Below, piece after piece: positions 43,804 to 55,111 of a DNA stretch of 64,000 nucleotides. Below the pieces are notes generated by a model, which was given only the letters and a program-made list of their open reading frames with translations, was not told the origin of the DNA and did no database searches. A program made the translations under genes and the position numbers. Source of the stretch: Silene conica (taxonomy: Eukaryota > Streptophyta > Magnoliopsida > Caryophyllales > Caryophyllaceae); the NCBI GenBank assembly GCA_029255685.2, contig CM055314.2:44722772-44786771 (forward strand), written 5' to 3'. Every line of letters begins with the position of its first letter. Position 1 is the first letter of the stretch.

Positions 43804-45294
43804 TCATACGTCATTCTCGTACGTGGAGTCCCTTTCGGATTGCATGGCAGTAAGCCATAGCTTTGAGTCGGAACAGGTTATGGCACCTTTATAGGTTACG
43901 GGTTCGTTACTCTCTAAGGGAAAAACGTCAACTCCGTCAAGTTCCTCGATCATACCGATGTATCTATCTGGAGGAATGGAGTGTCTACCCGACCTTCTGG
44001 GTTCCTCAGGAATACTGACTGCAATAGAAGATGAAGGAACGGTTTCCTCCATTGGTTGCTCAGTAGTTGGTTCTTGAACCTCCGACAGATCGAAGGCTCT
44101 ATTACTTGTCTTATTCTCGAGAAACTCTTTCTCTAAGAACTTCGCACTAGCCGCAACAAAAACGCGGTGTTTGGTAGGCGAATAGATGTAATGACCAAAC
44201 ATTCCTTTTGGATAACCAATAAAGTATGTCTTGACCGATCGCGGGCCGAGCTTATCCTCGTGTCTCCACTTAACATAAGCTTCGCAGCCCCAAACCCGAA
44301 TAAAGGACAAGTGAGGGACGGTTCCCTTCCATATCTCATATGGAGTCTTGTCAACAGCTTTAGACGGACTTCGGTTAAGTATAAGAGCAACTGACAATAG
44401 AGCAAAGCCCCATAATGAATCCGGCACAACTGTGTGACTCATCATCGATCGAACCATATCTAATAGTGTTCGATTTCTCCGTTCGGACACACCATTTAAT
44501 TGTGGTGTTCCAGGTGGAGTTAACTGTAGTACTATACCACAGTCTTTAAGGTGTTGATCAAACTCATGCGAAATATACTCACCACCACGATCTGATCGTA
44601 GTGCTTTAATCTTTCTATCCAGTTGGTTTTCAACCTTCGCCTAGAATTCCTTGAACTTTTCAAAGGAGTCACTTTTATGCTTCATTAAGTAGACATATCC
44701 GTATCTACTTAAATCGTCCGTGAAAGTGATGAAATATCTATAGCCGTGTCGTGCGGTGATTGACATAGGTCCACATACATCTGTATGTACGAGGCCTAAT
44801 AGGTCAGTATCGCGCATTCCAACACCTTTGAAGGAAATACGAGTCATTTTGCCTATGAGACATGATTCACATGTGCCAAATGATTCATAATCAAATGGAG
44901 ATATAGCGCCATTCTGTATTAGCTGCTTTACGCGTTTCTCATTTATGTGTCCCATACGACAGTGTCATAGATATGTTTGATCTTTGTCACCAACCATTAG
45001 TTTCTTATTATTCATGTGTAATATTTCAGTCGATTGATCTAAGACATATATACCATTCATAGAAACCGCTTTACCATAAACCATTCCATTTAAAGAAAAA
45101 ATACAGCTATTATCCTTTATTAAGAATGAAAATCCGTCTTTATCGAGTACGGAAACTGAAATAATGTTCTTAGATAAACTGGGTACATAATAACAGTTAT
45201 ACAGATATAACTCGAATCCGCTCGGTAGCTGGATCACATATGTTCCCATGGAAGAAGCAGCAACTTTTGCTCCATTCCCGACTCGCAGGTCCAC
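43804..45294 (-). pseudogene. Copia C4 integrase and GAG-pre-integrase
   Basis: One frame runs from 45294 to 43804 with stops near 44962-44964 and 44638-44640. Segments in order are KNIISVSVLDK, HCRMGHINEKRVKQLIQNG, GLVHTDVCGPMS with the usual first catalytic Asp, FTDDLSRYG and GVSERRNRTLLDMVRSMM. IRVWGCEAYVKWRHEDK and the linker to RT follow. The stop at 44962-44964 replaces the Trp seen in C2, and the one at 44638-44640 replaces a Gln. The C4 integrase was therefore functional more recently than that of C2. Confidence 0.88.
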
Positions 45295-45330
45295 ATCACC
45301 CTTTGCGAGAGGTGTGATGTTTTTTAGACC

Positions 45331-46357
45331 CTACAAATGATTACACAGATGAGAACCACAACCAGTATCAAGTACCCAAGTTCCGAAACTTGCTTGGTTA
45401 ATCTCAATCATATGAATATAAGATGACATACCAACAGGAGCGACGCGGCCTGCTTTTATGTACTCACGGTACACTGGACAGTTCCGCCTCCAATGCCCAG
45501 TCTTGTGGCAATGGTGGCACTCTATGTTACCGTGTTTGCTCTTTGTCTTGCCTTGTGAGCTACTTGTCTCACCAGGCCCACTCTTAAATCCGACCCTTTT
45601 GAATTTAGGAGGCTTAGCTACTGTTAGCTCTGCTTGAGCCTTTCCCTTACCCTTTCCCTTGTTTGCAATCATGAGAACGCCTTGCTTCATGCTCCCACTT
45701 AATTTAAGATCCTTCTCGGTCTGTACGAGAAGAGAGTGTAGCTCATGAGGACTTTTCTTCATGTCATTCATGTAATAGTTTGCCCTGAATAAGGAAAAAC
45801 CATCATGAAGTGAATGAAGCATTCGATCAATGATTACGTTCTCACTGATCTTGCAGTTCAGGGACTCCAATTTCTCGACATTCTCAATCATATTGAGAAT
45901 GTGTGGGCTAACTGGTTCGCCCTTTTGGAGTTTCGCATCGAAGAAGCGACAGGTGTGCTCATATGAAATGATTCTCGGTGCTTTTGAGAATTCTTTTGTG
46001 AGCGTGGTGGAAATCTTATTTGCACCATGGGAAATGAAGCGTCTTTGCAAATTGGGTTCCATTGCAAAAATGAGTACGTTCTTTATCGCACCCGCTTCCA
46101 TAACGAAGTCACTATAAGCTTGTGATACATACGTTAGCTCTAGTAGTGGGGCCTGGGTTAGGTGGTAACAGCTCAGTTAAATACTTGAGCTTACCATCAG
46201 CTACAGCTGCATTCCGTAATGCAGCTTCCCAGTCCGCAAAGTTGGACCCATCATTTTTCAGTCGTGTGGACTGATTCATGTGGTCCATGAAAGCCTTAAG
46301 CCAGGATTCTTTTCTTAGTGTGGCACTAGGCATAGGCGCATCATTATGACCAGCCAT
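45331..46357 (-). pseudogene. Copia C4 gag, zinc knuckle and protease motif
   Basis: Gag begins MAGHNDAPMPSATLRKESW at 46357 and shifts frame near 46105. The 46101-45331 frame has AIKNVLIFAMEPNLQRRFI, EPVSPHILNMIENVEKLESL, RMLHSLHDGFSLFRANYYMNDM, the knuckle C-H-H-C-H-K-T-G-H-W-R-R-N-C and WVLDTGCGSHLCNH. It ends at TAG where a CAG is expected, and protease/pol continues in the same frame beyond. The particle protein and the Gag-side protease are thus both broken. Confidence 0.88.
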
Positions 46358-48552
46358 AGTATTTGCAGTATTATTGTTTTGTTTAGGTGAATTCTACACT
46401 GTAAAGAAGAATTTAAAACATAATAAGCATACCATCATTTTGTAAATAGTCTAGCAAAAGTAGTTTAATGCGAGGACTTTAGCATTTATATAATTGATCT
46501 TCCTCAAGAACTATATAAACGATCCCAAGACTCAATTTCAATATATTGATAAGCCAACCTCTTGGCTAATTCTACATTTAGAATTCTTGGTCGATAAATT
46601 TCTATAAATTCTATCTTTAGTCCACCATAACCACAGGATCATACGAGGGTCATGATGTTGAGGTAAAATAAGTCAACAGCTACTACTTACCCAACGTAGA
46701 AGGGGTCATATGGAGAGTAAGGTCCTATATGCCTGGCGACGAAGAAGGGATTCATAGTAATTTGACTTATAAAAGACTAATCTCAATTTTAGGTTATAGA
46801 GGAAGATCCCATCATCTTTAATTTTAATTCATTTAAGTGAACAAATATCTAGCATGCGAGAATGAATAAACTAAGGTGATGGCTTTAAGGGAAAAACGTG
46901 TGACATCTTTATGTCGACACAGATTAGCATACATACAATATGAGTCAATTTTCATGCAATTCAGGTGGTTTGGTTTAGGCGGAAAAATGATGCAAAACAA
47001 ACATGTGAATGAAAAACAAAACGGAAATAAAGCAAGTCCTAGTGTGGCCTATCCTACCAAAAAGAACAAAAATACAACTTGGAATCCATTCAGCAATGGA
47101 CCCTAGAAGCTTGTCTTGTCTTGATGTTCCTGCTTGGTGATGTAGTGGGAGTGAGCAATCTGATCTCCGTCTTGGTCTTCTTATTTGCATTTGAAGAATT
47201 ACATAATAAAATCCTATTATTACATTCTAATTCCCAAAAACGTAAAAAAAATATTACACAAGGGAGATTCGCGATCTCATAAATACATCACAGATTTTGC
47301 TTCCTTCATTACGAAAACATAATTTACTAAGGCCACACTAAGTATTACAAAATACAACTGATTGCGAAATTGTAAATAAAACCATTCATTCATTCAACAA
47401 TATAATGTATATAATGCGTCATACTAATTAAATTAATCTTTCAAGACATAATTCCGTAATTATGTAGAGTAATTTACCCAAACCACCATTTATTGATTTA
47501 AATTATGTGATAATTCCGTACTTATTCTCATAATTTAATCAAACAAACATATTCATATTATCGTATAATATGATTAATCCAACATTATTTTAAACCGTTT
47601 TAAAATAATTTAGGTATCAAAACTTAGTGAACTTTTTCACCCAAAAATTACACATTATCTTTATAATGTATAAAAAAAACCTTAAAAGAAAAACAGCCCA
47701 AAAGCTTTTAGAATTAGCCGAGACAAAACAAGCAAGGGAAAAAGACAAGGAAAAACCCTAAAGCGCTGCAAACAAACAGCCGCAAATAAGAATGAAGGCA
47801 GGAAACTGATTTCCGGCGCTTCTAAAAAGCGCTGAAACTAAGAAAAGCGTCGAAAACAGGGGAAAACGCGGCTAAAAGGAAGCTTGAACCAGTTGCGACG
47901 CTTTTTAAAATGTTGTATACTAAACGCAGAAAAGCGTCGGAAAAACCCAGAAAAGTGTCTAGTAGAAAGCGCCGAAAGCCAAAAAGCTGTAAGAAAAGCG
48001 CTGAAAGCTACACAAAGCGTCTCGAAACACCCAGAAAAGCGCTTGAAAATGCAGAAAGTGTCGCAAAAACCCAGAAAAACCGCTGGACAGCCTTATTTCG
48101 AAATCTCTTTTTTTAAAAAAAAAAAAACTTATGAACTTGAATAACAAATGTCGAGTTGCTAAATACGGGATCAATAACCTTGAAAATTCTAATCTTTATT
48201 AGAGATTGTTGTAATCTTAAACATTCAAATTAACCTTTTAAGACGAATATCAAGATTATAGTGGGATCGATTTATTTAGCAAATTATATCTTTCAAGAAC
48301 ATGTGAAACGATATCCATTTACGTTTTAATTCAATCCTTATTAAAATAAAACATCTACAAATTTATTATTTTGTTATTTTAACTGTTTAAGGCAACAACA
48401 ATAAATCAAAAGGAAAACGACGAACGGAAAAAAAACTGTCTCGGCTAAAAAAAATATACACGGCTAATTTTTTTTTTCTTTAAATTTTCTCAAAACGTTT
48501 ATGAAAATCATACAAAAATAAAAATTTGTAAGCCTTAGTCTCTGATACCACT
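46358..48552 (-). other. 5' leader of copia C4 with PBS (48537-48552)
   Basis: The leader is 2.2 kb, long for a copia element, and has no ORF with a recognisable domain. The primer site reads AAGTGGTATCAGAGAC on the minus strand, one base from the LTR. An array of GCGCTG/GCGTCG words lies at 47764-48080 and a C-rich/T-rich break with an A run at 48114-48127. Confidence 0.65.
47764..48080. repeat. Dispersed AAAGCG(C/T)(T/C)G(A/G)AA word array
   Basis: The words GCGCTGAAA, GCGTCGAAA, GCGTCGGAAAAACCCAGAAAAG and close variants recur more than ten times in ~320 bp, with variable spacers rich in GAAA. There is no fixed period. The surrounding DNA is AT-rich, so the array stands out. Confidence 0.6.
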
Positions 48553-49952
48553 TGTGGGAAAATATCCGTATATATTCCCAATACTTTATATGCAGGATTA
48601 TAACAAATTTATAATGTACGATTTATGGTCATAAACGAAGAACAAGATACAAAGATAGGGATCAAAAATTAACCTTCTGTCCTTGCAAAGGCCTAAGATC
48701 AGATATCAAAACAGATATCCTCCCAATCGTTGCACCCAAGATGTTCCAAGAAATACCCCTTCTAGAGCTAGAAACTGCAAAATTACCTTTAATTTTGTGT
48801 AAGATGAAAGCTAGAGAGAGGGAGTATGTATGTCGTGTAACTCGTGCGCTTTAAGTGCAGAGTGAATGTCCTATTTAAAGCTGCAAACAACCTTGCTATT
48901 AGACTTCAAATAGGATTCCCCAAATTAGTATTTGGTTCTACCTACAGCACTTCATAACAACTGAACAACTTAATAATTGCTCAGACCGAAATTCTATCTT
49001 TATAGAATCGGTTATATGGCTATCTCTTGTGTAATGTTTTATCTTATAAATATCTTATATTTATAATCCACTAATTAAATATAACCTTTTATATTTAATT
49101 ATATCATTTAATCTTTATTAAATAATTTCTTTACACATAATTAAATATAACATTTTATATTTAATTACGAATTAACATTTTGATTCGTCTTAGCTAATAT
49201 TCTTTAATCAGTATTAAATAATTATGTCATCATTACATTGACTAACCGTTTAGTCATATAGGGTATCAATATGATTTTCACTTAATCATATCTCTCATAT
49301 TCCATCCTTTAGGTGTGACTCTTAGGGACCAGTTGATTACCGCTAGACCTGGCAAACAGATCGGGTCGTGTCGGGTTCGTGTTCGTGTTACATGTAAACG
49401 GGTCACAAAACCTCCAACCCAAACCCGACCCAATTAAATTTCGTGTCGTGTTCGTATCGCTCTACTGAGAAAAATGGGTCATCAAGCCTCAACCCTAACC
49501 TGTTAATTTCGTGTCGGGTTTGTGTCGTGTTTTCGTGTCATGTCCATATTTGGAAAGTTCTAAGTATATTTTTGTGAAGAAGGATAAAAAAATTACGATT
49601 AATTGAGTAAACAAGTCATTCGTGTCGGGTTCGTGTTTAAAGAGCTCAACCCAAACCCGACCCAATTAAATATCGTGTCGTGTTCGTGTCGACCCACTTA
49701 CATAAATGGGTCATTAAACCTCAACCCAAACCCGTTAATTTCGTGTCGAGTTTGTGTCGTGTTTTCGTGTTGTGTCATTATTTGCCAGCTCTAATTACCG
49801 CCATCTGTATGACAATAACGTCAAACTTTCTAGCAAGCCAACCGTTATTGATAAACGTGAATCAACTGGCTAAAATACAAAGTATACCCTGTGGTCCTTT
49901 AAGAGATTTATACGCGTTGTCGCACTAACTGTTGAGGACACTAGCTCCAACA
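48553..49952 (-). repeat. 5' LTR of copia C4 (942 bp plus MITE insertion)
   Basis: On the minus strand it starts TGTTGGAGCTAGTGTCC at 49952 and ends GGATATTTTCCCACA at 48553. The hairpin arms lie at 49329-49338 and 49860-49869 (outer) and at 49813-49820 and 49843-49850 (inner), with the hAT MITE inserted between the left outer and left inner arm. Confidence 0.9.
49344..49793. mobile_element. hAT-type MITE, 450 bp, 8-bp TSD
   Basis: The terminal inverted repeats are TAGACCTGGCAAAC on the left and TAGAGCTGGCAAAT (reverse complement) on the right. The target duplication ATTACCGC is at 49336-49343 and 49794-49801. The interior consists of degenerate CGTGTCGGGTTCGTGTTCGTG words with AACCC-AACCCGAC blocks and no ORF. 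It needs a hAT transposase in trans. Confidence 0.93.
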
Positions 49953-50368
49953 GAAAAACTCCAAAGTGGGTACTCGGTAGGTCGCCTCAGACATGGTCGC
50001 CAACCAAGCCATCCCCGTACCAGTCAAAAGGTCAACTAGGGGCCTAAGCAGTCCTAGTGTCTCTAAGTCCGGACGATACAAAAACCTACTACCACGGATA
50101 ATATTATCAACAAGAGCCTTCATCTGATCTCTCTGATCAGTGTCGGCGTATATTACCTCGGGGATTTCCTCAAGTGAGGGAATCGCAGGTGGAGCTGATG
50201 GGCGTGGAGCGCGTCGAGGTGGCATGCCGAGTACGGACTTCCGTCCCTTCTGCCCTAGAACAAGAACCTTCTCCTTCCCCTTATCAGTTGAGAAAGAAGA
50301 AGCGACTAGTGCCATGGTTGTGACGGAGGTGGCTCGGTAGGTTGTAGTGGCTGGTGGTGGTGGTCGTA
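49953..50368 (-). pseudogene. Athila-type ORF1 protein, middle part
   Basis: The open frame from the F1 insertion point (50368) to the C4 insertion point (49953) contains KGKEKVLVLGQKGRKS, a Pro/Ala-rich segment, SRFLYRPDLETLGLL and ATYRVPTLEFF. The last block is a signature of the Athila ORF-1 family. An internal ATG at 50315 could be a start, but the frame is open upstream and joins 60016-60162 without a shift. Confidence 0.78.
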
Positions 50369-50769
50369 TGATGCGGAACCATCGTTAATTCAATCCCAAG
50401 AAATATTATTAAGCAAAGATATGAGTCATATTAATCAAAGCTACAAGATAGGATCAACTTCCGTTCTTAGGATTGCTTGGGAAGGGATTGAAACCCTTGG
50501 GGCGTGCGAATAGAGGAGGCACGAAAACCTAGGTGATTAGGGTTTAGGGACTTTCCTTCTTATTTCCTAGTTTGTTATTTAATTAATTAAGTTTGTTAAC
50601 AACAAGGTTGTTAGGGTTGTTACAAGGTGGTTACAAAGTTAGTTATTAGTTAGTTATGAGTTTGTTATTAAGTTGTTAGGGTTGTTACTACAACTTAATC
50701 TTTTATTTATTATTTTATCTTTTAGATTAAATAAGGATTATCTTTAATCCATAGGATAGAAATAGAAAC
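50369..50769 (+). repeat. 5' LTR of E13, left part
   Basis: The part begins TGATGCGGAACC and matches 58992-59401 except for a 10-bp deletion in a TTTGTTA repeat. It ends with GAAAC, the E3 target duplication. The right part resumes at 55112. Confidence 0.95.
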
Positions 50770-51947
50770 TGATGCGGATCTCTAGCTTAAGTTGATGTAG
50801 ATGATCCTTCTTAAGAATTGATGTGCAGCGGAATTACACTCTTAAGATCAATAACGAATTTGTTAGTAACTTCAAACGAAAATAACACAATATAAACGAA
50901 ACAATGAACGAACGAATGATGAACGATGATGAACGAATGATGCACGATTGATGAACAATGGACTCGTGAACAACACTTGTGAACGGTGGCTTATGGACGG
51001 CGGTTTGATGAACGATGGATGATGATTGTCGATGGATAGATTGATGAATCTAACTCCTCTCTCGCAAAAGAAGAACTTCGATGTCACCCTGCAAATCAAC
51101 CTCGCAAAGTCGATCCTAAAGATTAAGCTCGCAAACCTAATCAATAATCTTAAGCTCACAAAGAAACTTAACTTTTATCTTATTAATTCTGAATTGTGTA
51201 AAAACAACATGGCTGCCAAACCCTATTTATAGGTGTTAATAACAGTCCTAAAACAACCCTAAATAAGAAAACTAATCTTATTAAGAAGTCTAAGAGACAT
51301 CCTAATTTGATTAGAACAACTATTCCTAATCCTACTTAAGTTCAAACACTAGTTTGACTAGGATTAAGACTCTTATTCCTAACATAACTATGAATCCTAT
51401 AACAACTAGGATTCCTTATCCTACTAGAACTATGAATCCTAAAACAATTAGGATTCCTACTTCTACTAGAATTGTGAAACCTACTTCTACTAAGACTCCT
51501 ACTAAACTTAGGATTGTGAATCCTATTACAATTAGGACTCCTATTTAACTTAGGATTTCCTACTCGGATTAGGAAACTCAATACTAATTCTACTAAGACT
51601 ATGAATCCTATCACAACTAGGATTCCTATTTAAATTAGGATTTCCTATTTGTACTAGGACTCTTACAAAGACTCCGACTTGGACTACAAAACACATTAGT
51701 CCTTTATTCTTAAACATAAAATAAACTAACTACTAGAATACTACTAGGGTGGCCGTGTAACCACACGTCCCAAACCGTTGGATCATTGTCATGTTTTCTC
51801 ATGAAGCTTCTTGGAAACTTCCCTTGCTCTTGCAACACGTCTTCCCAAGCTAACTTGAATATACGTATTGAGCCCAACTCGAACATTTTAAGTTCCCTTT
51901 TAGATCGTGGGTCACGACCTTTCCTTTTAACCCATGCTCCCGCATCA
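50770..51947 (-). repeat. 3' LTR of E3, 1178 bp
   Basis: On the minus strand it starts TGATGCGGGAGC at 51947 and ends GATCCGCATCA at 50770. A TATAAATAGG block (51222-51231, minus) precedes three to four TTTG(T/C)GAGCTT-like repeats (51152-51163, 51125-51135, 51098-51109, 51056-51069). The middle (about 51340-51660) is the degenerate array of GGATTCATAGT-type units. Confidence 0.93.
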
Positions 51948-53863
51948 TACTCTCTTTGTTTTTGAGAATTTGACCTCAAATTAAAATCGAGTACTCCACG
52001 CGTAGACTTCGATAAGCTTGCTCTTAACCTTACTAAACCATGGTTATCTTGATCCCCCAAACTCACGAACCTTGGGTTCTTGTGATCTTCCAAAACCTCA
52101 CCAACGGTCTTAGCACCACCGTGGTAGCCTACCTCCACCAAGTCCACGGTACTCACCACCCCACGGCCTCCGTGCTCCACTACACCTACGGCCTCCTTTG
52201 GAACACCCTCACAACCTCCATAGCCTCCATGGATCTCAACCAAACCTGCGGACCTCTTATCCTCTCGTGGCATAAGTCCTAATTCCCTTGTAATAGTCAT
52301 GCAACTACCATGACTCTCTTGACTACCAGGCTCCTCCAACCCCTCGTCCTCTCCACTAACCCCCTCGTCCTTCCCCAAGGTTACAAAGAAGCTTTCCTTC
52401 TTGGACTTAGAAAGTTTAGGCTTGTTTATGGACAACGGTGTTAGATCGTAGATGATACCACCTGGATCAAAATTACATCTTCCAAGTCGAACCATTATTG
52501 TAATACTAGGACTAGGTAATCCCACGGTTTTCTGCGTAGTAGCAATTTTTTTCCGACTTCTAGGATTTTTAATCCAACTCGGTCTATACTTTATTATCCC
52601 AAGACGTCCCTCTCTGACCCATACTCCTTGCATTAGTGATACGACGACCCTACCCCTAAGGAACATAAAATTCGAGCTTATCAACTTATTAGGGCTCCTA
52701 TCACGTACCTTCTCACCATCCTCCTTTCCTTGCACATGTAAATTTTGAACAAAACAGGTGACGTGGAATCTAGTAGCTATACTTCTAATGAACATAGCAT
52801 TTGTATTCCATAGTTGGTTAGAGTTCTTACTAGGTAGCTTCCTACCAATGTACACCTTAACGGATGATGAATCTGATGTGTTGATATTAAGACCTCCATC
52901 AATGACCTCGCTTAAGGACTCTTCACTTAGGATAGGTAAAAGTTCAGAATTCTTTTGACCAATAATATTATCACCGCGATCAGCCATTTCCTTATGAATT
53001 CTAATACTCCCGAACACTCCCGATATTAAATTAATAACATGGTTCGTTTCAGCTTTAGATGGATCTTGAAATAGTCCTTGACTACATATACCTAGATTGT
53101 CAACGATGGTCATTTCACTCCTTTGTTCGTCCCCTTTATCAACCTCAAGGTTTTCTTCTATAAATGGATCTTCCTCTTTTGATTTATCTTTACGAACATA
53201 TGAGTTCTCTTTTGGACAGTCTTCTGGATTGTTCGGTCTTACAACATCAAACACCTCACAGCTATTCCCTTTATTCTCGGCCTCTTCTACCTCCTTGGTT
53301 TCGATCAATATGCTTTCTTTTTTTGTTTTTCTCTCGACAACCCCTTTTGGTAAAATAGGTTTTAGGTTATATGTTGTACCATTCTTGATGACACTATATA
53401 TGTTTGCTCTCCCCTTATGCTCAACCCTATGGTCAAATTGCCACGGCCTTCCTAAAAGAACATGACTAGCATTCATAGAAACGAGATCACACCATAGTTC
53501 ATCGTGGTATGGTCCGATGTTGAAGGTAACTAGGGCTTGTTTTTGTACTTCGATTCCTCTATTCCCATCTAACCAATGTAACGTGTAGGATTTGGTTCGG
53601 TCTCTTGTGGGTAGTTTGAGTTTCTCTACGAGTTCTAATGACACAAGGTTTGCACATGATCCACTATCGATAATAAGGTTACAAGTTTTGTTGTGTACCT
53701 TACATCTTGTTCGAAAAATCTGCTCCCTTTGGTTCTTCTCTTCGGTGGTGGTTTCAATGTGTAAGTTCCTTATCATAAGACACTCTTCTCGTATTGTTGC
53801 TCCTCGTGAAACGGTTGCCTTCGACTTATCTTCCCACAAACGGTGTTCTCTTTCGTCCTTCAT
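51710..53863 (-). CDS. E3 polyprotein: retropepsin plus unknown region and F1 tail
   Basis: This intact 717-residue ORF starts MKDEREHRLW at 53863, 65 bp after the primer site. Residues 30-150 form a retropepsin domain with a standard D-S-G-S loop (D66-S67-G68) and LGRPWQFD near 138-144. Residues 150-280 are acidic and Lys/Glu-rich. Residues 280-600 match nothing I recognise; they include FMFLRGRVVVSLMQGVWVREGRLGI and a KIATTQKTVGLP segment. The end holds EIHGGYGGCEG, LRSNSQK-Q-REYDAG across the LTR start (about residue 639) and FELGSIRIFKLAWEDVL. There is no gag, RT or integrase. An intact long ORF in a non-autonomous element suggests selection, but recency alone could explain it. Confidence 0.8.
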   Translation of the reverse strand: MKDEREHRLWEDKSKATVSRGATIREECLMIRNLHIETTTEEKNQREQIFRTRCKVHNKTCNLIIDSGSCANLVSLELVEKLKLPTRDRTKSYTLHWLDGNRGIEVQKQALVTFNIGPYHDELWCDLVSMNASHVLLGRPWQFDHRVEHKGRANIYSVIKNGTTYNLKPILPKGVVERKTKKESILIETKEVEEAENKGNSCEVFDVVRPNNPEDCPKENSYVRKDKSKEEDPFIEENLEVDKGDEQRSEMTIVDNLGICSQGLFQDPSKAETNHVINLISGVFGSIRIHKEMADRGDNIIGQKNSELLPILSEESLSEVIDGGLNINTSDSSSVKVYIGRKLPSKNSNQLWNTNAMFIRSIATRFHVTCFVQNLHVQGKEDGEKVRDRSPNKLISSNFMFLRGRVVVSLMQGVWVREGRLGIIKYRPSWIKNPRSRKKIATTQKTVGLPSPSITIMVRLGRCNFDPGGIIYDLTPLSINKPKLSKSKKESFFVTLGKDEGVSGEDEGLEEPGSQESHGSCMTITRELGLMPREDKRSAGLVEIHGGYGGCEGVPKEAVGVVEHGGRGVVSTVDLVEVGYHGGAKTVGEVLEDHKNPRFVSLGDQDNHGLVRLRASLSKSTRGVLDFNLRSNSQKQREYDAGAWVKRKGRDPRSKRELKMFELGSIRIFKLAWEDVLQEQGKFPRSFMRKHDNDPTVWDVWLHGHPSSILVVSLFYV

Positions 53864-53928
53864 GACCGTGATCTCCCAAGATAGATCTAATAAGAATTAG
53901 ATCAAGAGCCGAAGCTCTGATACCAATT

Positions 53929-55106
53929 TGATGCGGATCTCTAGCTTAAGTTGATGTAGATGATCCTTCTTAAGAATTGATGTGCAGCGGAATTACACTC
54001 TTAAGATCAATAACGAATTTGTTAGTAACTTCAAACGAAAATAACACAATATAAACGAAACAATGAACGAACGAATGATGAACGATGATGAACGAATGAT
54101 GCACGATTGATGAACAATGGACTCGTGAACAACACTTGTGAACGGTGGCTTATGGACGGCGGTTTGATGAACGATGGATGATGGTTGTCGATGGATAGAT
54201 TGATGAATCTAACTCCTCTCTCTTAAAAGAAGAACTTCGATGTCACCCTGCAAATCAACCTCGCAAAGTCGATCCTAAAGATTAAGCTCGCAAACCTAAT
54301 CAATAATCTTAAGCTCACAAAGAAACTTAACTTTTATCTTATTAATTCTGAATTGTATAAAAACAACATGGCTGCCAAACCCTATTTATAGGTGTTAATA
54401 ACAGTCCTAAAACAACCCTAAATAAGAAAACTAATCTTATTAAGAAGTCTAAGAGACATCCTAATTTGATTAGAACAACTATTCCTAATCCTACTTAAGT
54501 TCAAACACTAGTTTGACTAGGATTAAGACTCTTATTCCTAATATAACTATGAATCCTATAACAACTAGGATTCCTTTTCCTACTAGAACTATGAATTCTA
54601 AAACAATTAGGATTCCTACTTCTACTAGAATTGTGAAACCTACTTCTACTAGGACTCCTACTAAACTTAGGATTGTGAATCCTATTACAATTAGGACTCC
54701 TATTTAACTTAGGATTTCCTACTCGGATTAGGAAACTCAATACTAATTCTACTAAGACTATGAATCCTATCACAACTAGGATTCCTATTTAAATTAGGAT
54801 TTCCTATTTGTACTAGGACTCTTACAAAGACTCCGACTTGGACTACAAAACACATTAGTCCTTTATTCTTAAACATAAAATAAACTAACTACTAGAATAC
54901 TACTAGGGTGGCCGTGTAACCACACGTCCCAAACCGTTGGATCATTGTCATGTTTTCTCATGAAGCTTCTTGGAAACTTCCCTTGCTCTTGCAACACGTC
55001 TTCCCAAGCTAACTTGAATATACGTATTGAGCCCAACTCGAACATTTTAAGTTCCCTTTTAGATCGTGGGTCACGACCTTTCCTTTTAACCCATGCTCCC
55101 GCATCA
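53929..55106 (-). repeat. 5' LTR of E3, 1178 bp
   Basis: It has the same length as 50770-51947 and eight base differences by eye. It ends at 53929 next to the primer site on the minus strand. The differences cluster in the middle third (leader repeats and GGATTCATAG array). Confidence 0.93.
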
Positions 55107-55111
55107 GAAAC

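Larger units (their letters stand above)
27722..49952 (-). mobile_element. Ty1/copia retrotransposon C4, full-length but split by nested insertions
   Basis: The LTRs at 27722-28668 and 48553-49952 are flanked by the duplication GAAAA (27717-27721 and 49953-49957). On the minus strand the order is 5' LTR, PBS, 2.2-kb leader, gag, protease, integrase, RT, RNase H, 3' untranslated region, PPT, 3' LTR. A 12.9-kb composite retroelement (30101-42969) splits RT from RNase H, and a hAT MITE (49344-49793) lies in the 5' LTR. Without these, C4 is about 8.9 kb. It sits in the Athila-type ORF1. Confidence 0.93.
50770..55106 (-). mobile_element. Non-autonomous F1-related element E3, TSD GAAAC
   Basis: Two LTRs of 1178 bp each (50770-51947 and 53929-55106) flank 1981 bp of internal DNA. 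The target duplication GAAAC is at 50765-50769 and 55107-55111, and the empty site is visible in the intact 3' LTR of E13 near 59397-59401. The element is on the minus strand, with a primer site TTGGTATCAGAGCTTC at 53913-53928 and a PPT before 51947. It encodes one intact 717-codon ORF with a protease only. Eight substitutions separate the LTRs. Confidence 0.95.

Noticed and set aside
47884..48144. ORF in the GCGCTG/GCGTCG array as a Lys/Ser-rich protein
   Set aside because: The composition simply follows the short repeated words, and overlapping frames look alike. There is no start context or homology.
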